Assembly (NCBI GenBank): GCA_023846275.1
Contig: JAIUJO010000298.1
Location: 538,501 to 602,500 of the forward strand
Length of the DNA: 64,000 bases
Origin: Vanilla planifolia
Taxonomy: Eukaryota > Streptophyta > Magnoliopsida > Asparagales > Orchidaceae
Direction of reading: 5' to 3'
The notes below the pieces were generated by a model. That model had not been told where the DNA came from. It made no database searches and worked only from the letters and a program-made list of their open reading frames with translations. How positions within the stretch are numbered: the stretch's first letter is position 1; the number at the start of each line of letters is the position of its first letter. Of this stretch, positions 60,723 to 64,000 are shown piece after piece. A program made the position numbers and the translations under genes.

Positions 60723-63700
60723 TAGGCAAGGCAAGGCTGGGGTAGGGTAAGCTAGCCTTACTAGGCAAGGCTAGGCTAGGGAAGTGTATGGTATTGTAGA
60801 GTAGAGTAGAGTTAGCTTAGGTTAGGCTAGGCTAGGTTAGAGTAGAGTAGAGTAGAGTAGGGTAGAGTAGAGTAGATTAAGAGAGAGTAGAGTAAAGTAG
60901 TGTAGAGTAAGAGAGAGTAGAGTAAAGTAGTGTAGAGTAAAGTAGAGTAGAGCAAGGTTAAGCTAGGTTCGGTTAGGCTAGGCTAGAGTAGAGTAGAGTA
61001 GAGCAAGGTTAGGATAAGCTAAGATAGAGTATAGTAGAGCAGAGTATAGTGGAGTAGAATATAGTAGAGAAGAGCAGAGTAGATTAGAGCAGTATAGAGT
61101 AGAGCAGAGAAGAGAAAAGCAGAGTAGAGTATAGCGAAGCTAGGTTAGGCTAGCTTAGAGTAGCATAGATTATAGTCAAGTTGGGCTTTGCTAGGTTCGA
61201 CTTGGTTAGAGTAGAGTTGAGTAGTGGAAAGCAGAGTAGAGAAGAGTAGAGAAGAGTAGAAAAGAGTAGAATTAAGAATAATAGAGTAGAGTAGAGATAG
61301 GTTGGGCTAGGGTAGGGTAGTGTTGGCTAGGCTAGGTTAAGCTAGGCTAGGCTAGGCTATTCTAGAGTGGAGTATAATAAAGTAGAGTTGAGCTATGTTA
61401 GGTTAGGCTAGGCTAGAGTATACAATAGAGTAGAGTAGAGTAGACTAGAGCTGAGTAGAGTTAAGCAAAATATGGCAGAGTATAGCATAGTAGGGCATAG
61501 CTGAGTAGAACTAGGTTAAGCTAGCCTAGGCAAGGCCAAGCTAGGCTAGGCTAAAGTATAGTAGAGTAGAGCTAGTTTAGGCTAGGCTAGGTTGGAGTTG
61601 AGTAAAATAGAGTAGAGTAGAGTAGAGTAGAATTTAGTAGAGTAGAGTAGAGTATAAAAGAGTAGCATTAAGCTAGCTTAGGCTAGGCTAGGCAAGGTAA
61701 GGCTGGGCTAGGCTAGAGTAGAGCAGTGCAGAGTAGAGTTCAATTAGACTAGGCTAGAGAAGAGTAGAGTAGTGTAGAGCAGAGCTGAGCAATGTAGAGT
61801 AGAGTATAGTAGAGTAGAATAAAGCATAATAGAGAAGAGTAGAGTAGAGTAGAGAAGAGCAGAGTAGAGTAGAATAGAGCAAAGTAGACTGGAGTAAAGT
61901 AGAGATTGGTTAGCTTAAGCTAGGCTATGCTAAGCTAGGCTGAGCTAGGTTAGAGTAGAGTAGAGAAGAGTAGAGTGGAGTAGAATAGAATGGAGTAGAG
62001 TAGAGTAGAGTAAAATATAGTAGAGTAGAGAGAGGAGAGCAAGGTTAGGCGAGGCTAGGTTAGGCAATAATAGGCTAAGCTAGGTTAGGTTAGGTTAGGC
62101 TAAAGTAGAGTAGAGTTGAGTAGAGTAAAGTAGGGCAAGGTTATATTAGGCTAGGCCATGCTAGGCAAGGCTGGAGTAGAGTAGAGTATAGTAGAGCAGA
62201 GTAGCATAGTGTAGAAAAAAAGTAGAGTAGATCAGAGCAAAGCAAAGTAGAGTAAAGCAAAGCGAAATAGAGCAGAGTAGAGTAGTGTAGAGTGGAGAAG
62301 AGTTGAGCAAAGAAGAGCAGAGTAGAGCTATGTTAGTTTAGGTTAAGCTAGGCTAGTGTAGAGTAGAGTAGAGTAGAGAAGAATAGAGGTATGTTAGGCC
62401 AAACTAGGCTAGGCTAGCTTAGAGTTGAGTAGAGTATAATACAATAGAGTATAATGGAGTTAAGTAGAATAAAGCGAAGTTAGGCTATGCTTGGCTAGGC
62501 TAGGCCAGGCTAGGTTAAGTTAGGCTAGGCTATAGTAGAGTATAGTAAAGCATAGTAGAGTTAAGAAATGTAGAGTAGAGTGGAGTACAGTAGAGTATAG
62601 TTAGGTTAGGTTTGGTTAGGCTAAGCTAGGCTCGAGTATTATAGAGTAGAGCAGAGTAGAGTATAACAGAGTAGAGAAGAGCATAGTACAGCAAAGTAGA
62701 GTAGAGTACAAAAAATCAGTTTAGAGCATAGTAGAGCTAGGTTAGGCTTGGAAACTATGTTAGAATGGAGTAGAGAAGAGCTAGTTCAGGCTAGGCTAGT
62801 TTAGAGAAGAGTAGAGTAAAGTAGAGTAGAGTATAATAGACTATAGCTAGGTTAGGCTAGGCTAGGCCATGGTTTACTAGCTTTGGCTAGGCTAGAATAA
62901 AGTAGTGTAGGGGAGTAGAGTAGAGTAGAGCTAGGTTATGCTAAGCTATGCTAGGCTAAGCTAGAGTAAAGTAGGGTAGAGCAGAGTATAGTAGAGCTAG
63001 GTTAAGCTAGGCTTGGATAAGCTAAGCTAGGCTAGGCTACACTAGAGTATAATAGAGTAGAGCAAAGCAGAGTAGAGTATAGTAGAGTAAACTAGATTAA
63101 AGGCAAATAGAGTAGAGCTAAACTGAGAAGAGTAGAGTTAAGTTATGCAAGGCTAGGTTAGGCTAACTTGGGTTAGGTTAGTTAAGGCTTCGCTAGGTTA
63201 GAGTGGAGTAGCGCAGAGTAGAGTATAGTAGAGTAGAGTGGAACAAAGTAGAGAAGAGCAGAGAAAAGTAGAGCAAAGCATGGCAGAGTAGAGGAGAGTA
63301 AAGAAAGGATTGGCTAAGAAAGACAAGGCTAGGCTAGAGAAGATTAGAGTAGAGTAGAGTAAAAAAGCATAGTAGAGAAGAGCGATGTTAGGATAGGCCA
63401 GGTTAGGATAGGCTAAGCTAGGAAAGGCTAAGCTAGAGTAGAGCAGAGTAGAGTAGTGAAAAGCTAGGTTAGGTTAAGTTTGGTTTTTTTAGAGTAGAGT
63501 AGAGTGGAGAAAAGTAGAGTAGAGTAAAGTTGAGTAGAGTAAAGTAGAGTAGAGTAGAGTAGAGTAGAGTAGAAGAGAGGAAAGGAGAGCATAGTAGAGC
63601 AGAGTAAAGCAAAATGGAGTAGAGTAAAGTTGAGTAAAAGAGTAGAGTACTATAATGCAGAGCAGAGCATTATAGTGCATAGAAGAGAAAAGAAGAGTAG

Positions 63701-64000
63701 AGTAGAGTAGAGCTTGGTTATGCTATACTATGTTAGGCTAAGTTGGGCTAAGTAAGAGTAGAGTAGAGTACAGTAAAACTAAGTTAGGCTAGGCTAGAGT
63801 AGAGTAGAGTATAACAAAGCAAAGCATAGCAAGGCAGAGCAGAGTAGGATAGAGTAGAGTAGAGTAGAGTAGATTAAAGCAAAGAAGAACAAAATAGAGT
63901 AGAGAAAAGTAGAGAAGAGTATAGTAGAGTAAAGCGGAGCAGAGTGGAGTAGAGTTGAGCTGAGCTGAGCAGAGCTAAGAAGGGTAGAGCTAGGATAGGC
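60723..64000 (+). repeat. Copy B right part, matching A 11,258-16,930 with three indels
   Basis: Landmarks GAAGTGTATGGTATTGTAG (60,781), TAGCATAGATTATAG (61,161), CATGGTTTACTAGC (62,868) and AGAAAGACAAGGCT (63,317) follow the order in A. Compared with A, about 2.0 kb (A 11,400-13,440) is missing near 60,950, about 580 bp is extra near 62,290-62,860, and about 970 bp (A 14,890-15,830) is missing near 62,965. The stretch ends inside the array. Confidence 0.85.
60881..60940 (+). repeat. 30-bp tandem duplication at an A/B indel junction
   Basis: GAGAGAGTAGAGTAAAGTAG followed by TGTAGAGTAA occurs at 60,881 and 60,911 without a difference. It is absent from A and lies close to the place where about 2.0 kb of A is missing from B, so the two events may be linked. 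Confidence 0.9.

Larger units (their letters stand above)
1..64000. repeat. Pentanucleotide satellite array, two interleaved unit classes (TAGAG and TAGGC/TAGGT)
   Basis: The window is made of degenerate five-base units from end to end, and both edges are still inside the array. On the + strand one class reads TAGAG with variants such as TAAAG, TATAG, TAGTG and AGAGC. The other reads TAGGC or TAGGT with variants TAAGC, TATGC, TTGGC and CAAGG. The two classes form alternating blocks rather than a random mix. The five-base phase is mostly kept, with occasional one- to four-base slips such as GAGAGTAG. Perfect runs are short, at most about eight units by eye, which points to an old, mutated array. 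The + strand is very rich in A and G and poor in C. Such arrays are typical of heterochromatin in eukaryotes; the actual chromosomal location is inference. No coding, RNA or mobile element signal was found in it. Confidence 0.97.
45333..64000 (+). repeat. Large segmental duplication, copy B (partner A at 2,590-16,930); runs off the edge
   Basis: Second copy of segment A, same orientation, matched by ten or more rare-word landmarks listed under copy A. The offset to A is 42,724 at the left, 42,690 near 47.75 kb, 42,977 near 49.6 kb, 42,960 near 52.9 kb, 41,910 at 53,131, 49,465 at 60,736, 47,474 at 61,161, 48,057 at 62,868 and 47,084 at 63,975. Each jump marks a large indel between the copies. 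Similarity continues to the last bases of the window, so the full length of the duplication is not seen. Confidence 0.93.

Noticed and set aside
1-64000. CRISPR array or other spacer-repeat system
   Set aside because: Repeats are five-base units without unique spacers of constant length. The 200-bp higher-order units contain only satellite.
45333-64000. Copy B as a pure assembly artefact of copy A
   Set aside because: The two copies differ by about one base in ten in a sample and by at least six large indels, which sequencing or assembly error is unlikely to produce. Raw-read support was not available to me, so this is not fully excluded.

Overview
The whole window is one satellite DNA array. 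I found no gene, RNA gene, transposon, CRISPR array or unique-sequence island. Almost every base belongs to five-base units of two main kinds read on the + strand: an A-rich kind (TAGAG, with TAAAG, TATAG, AGAGC and similar variants) and a GC-richer kind (TAGGC/TAGGT, with TAAGC, TATGC and similar variants). Blocks of the first kind, usually some 40 to 200 bp, alternate with blocks of the second, usually 15 to 60 bp. The units are much mutated: I saw no perfect run of one pentamer longer than about eight units. The + strand is strongly purine-rich and C-poor throughout.

The array has higher levels of order. (1) The switch from the A-rich to the GC-rich block is usually made through the same words, GAGCTAGGTTAGGCTAGG, so the blocks descend from a composite unit. 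(2) Between about 2.6-6.75 kb and 44.6-49.75 kb a unit of roughly 200-220 bp recurs, marked by TAGCATAGAGCTAAGTTAGG followed by AGAATAAAATAGAG. (3) A segment of at least 14 kb (A, about 2,590-16,930) occurs again in the same orientation about 42.7 kb away (B, about 45,333 to the right window edge). The copies have diverged by point changes and by at least six large indels, the largest about 7.56 kb. (4) A smaller pair joins about 1-560 to about 22,900-23,460. (5) Several short tandem duplications of 20-70 bp are visible.

All long open frames lie on the minus strand and are artefacts. CTCTA read in any frame gives the same peptide repeat, Leu-Tyr-Ser-Thr-Leu, while the GC-rich blocks (GCCTA on that strand) put a stop in every frame. 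The open frames therefore only map the uninterrupted A-rich blocks.

An array of this size and kind suggests eukaryotic constitutive heterochromatin (pericentromeric, subtelomeric or sex-chromosomal). The organism cannot be named from the sequence. Short TTAGG runs, up to four units, resemble the arthropod telomere repeat, but they also arise naturally as in-phase TAGGT variants, so this is only a weak hint.

Layout: 1-560 duplicated segment; 561-2,590 ordinary array; 2,590-16,930 segment A; 16,931-22,899 ordinary array; 22,900-23,460 second copy of the first segment; 23,461-44,600 ordinary array, A-rich and carrying GGAGA purine tracts mainly between 25.8 and 33.8 kb; 44,600-45,332 extra units of the 200-bp family; 45,333-64,000 segment B, including the 7.56 kb stretch absent from A. 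Segment ends and percent identities were judged by eye.
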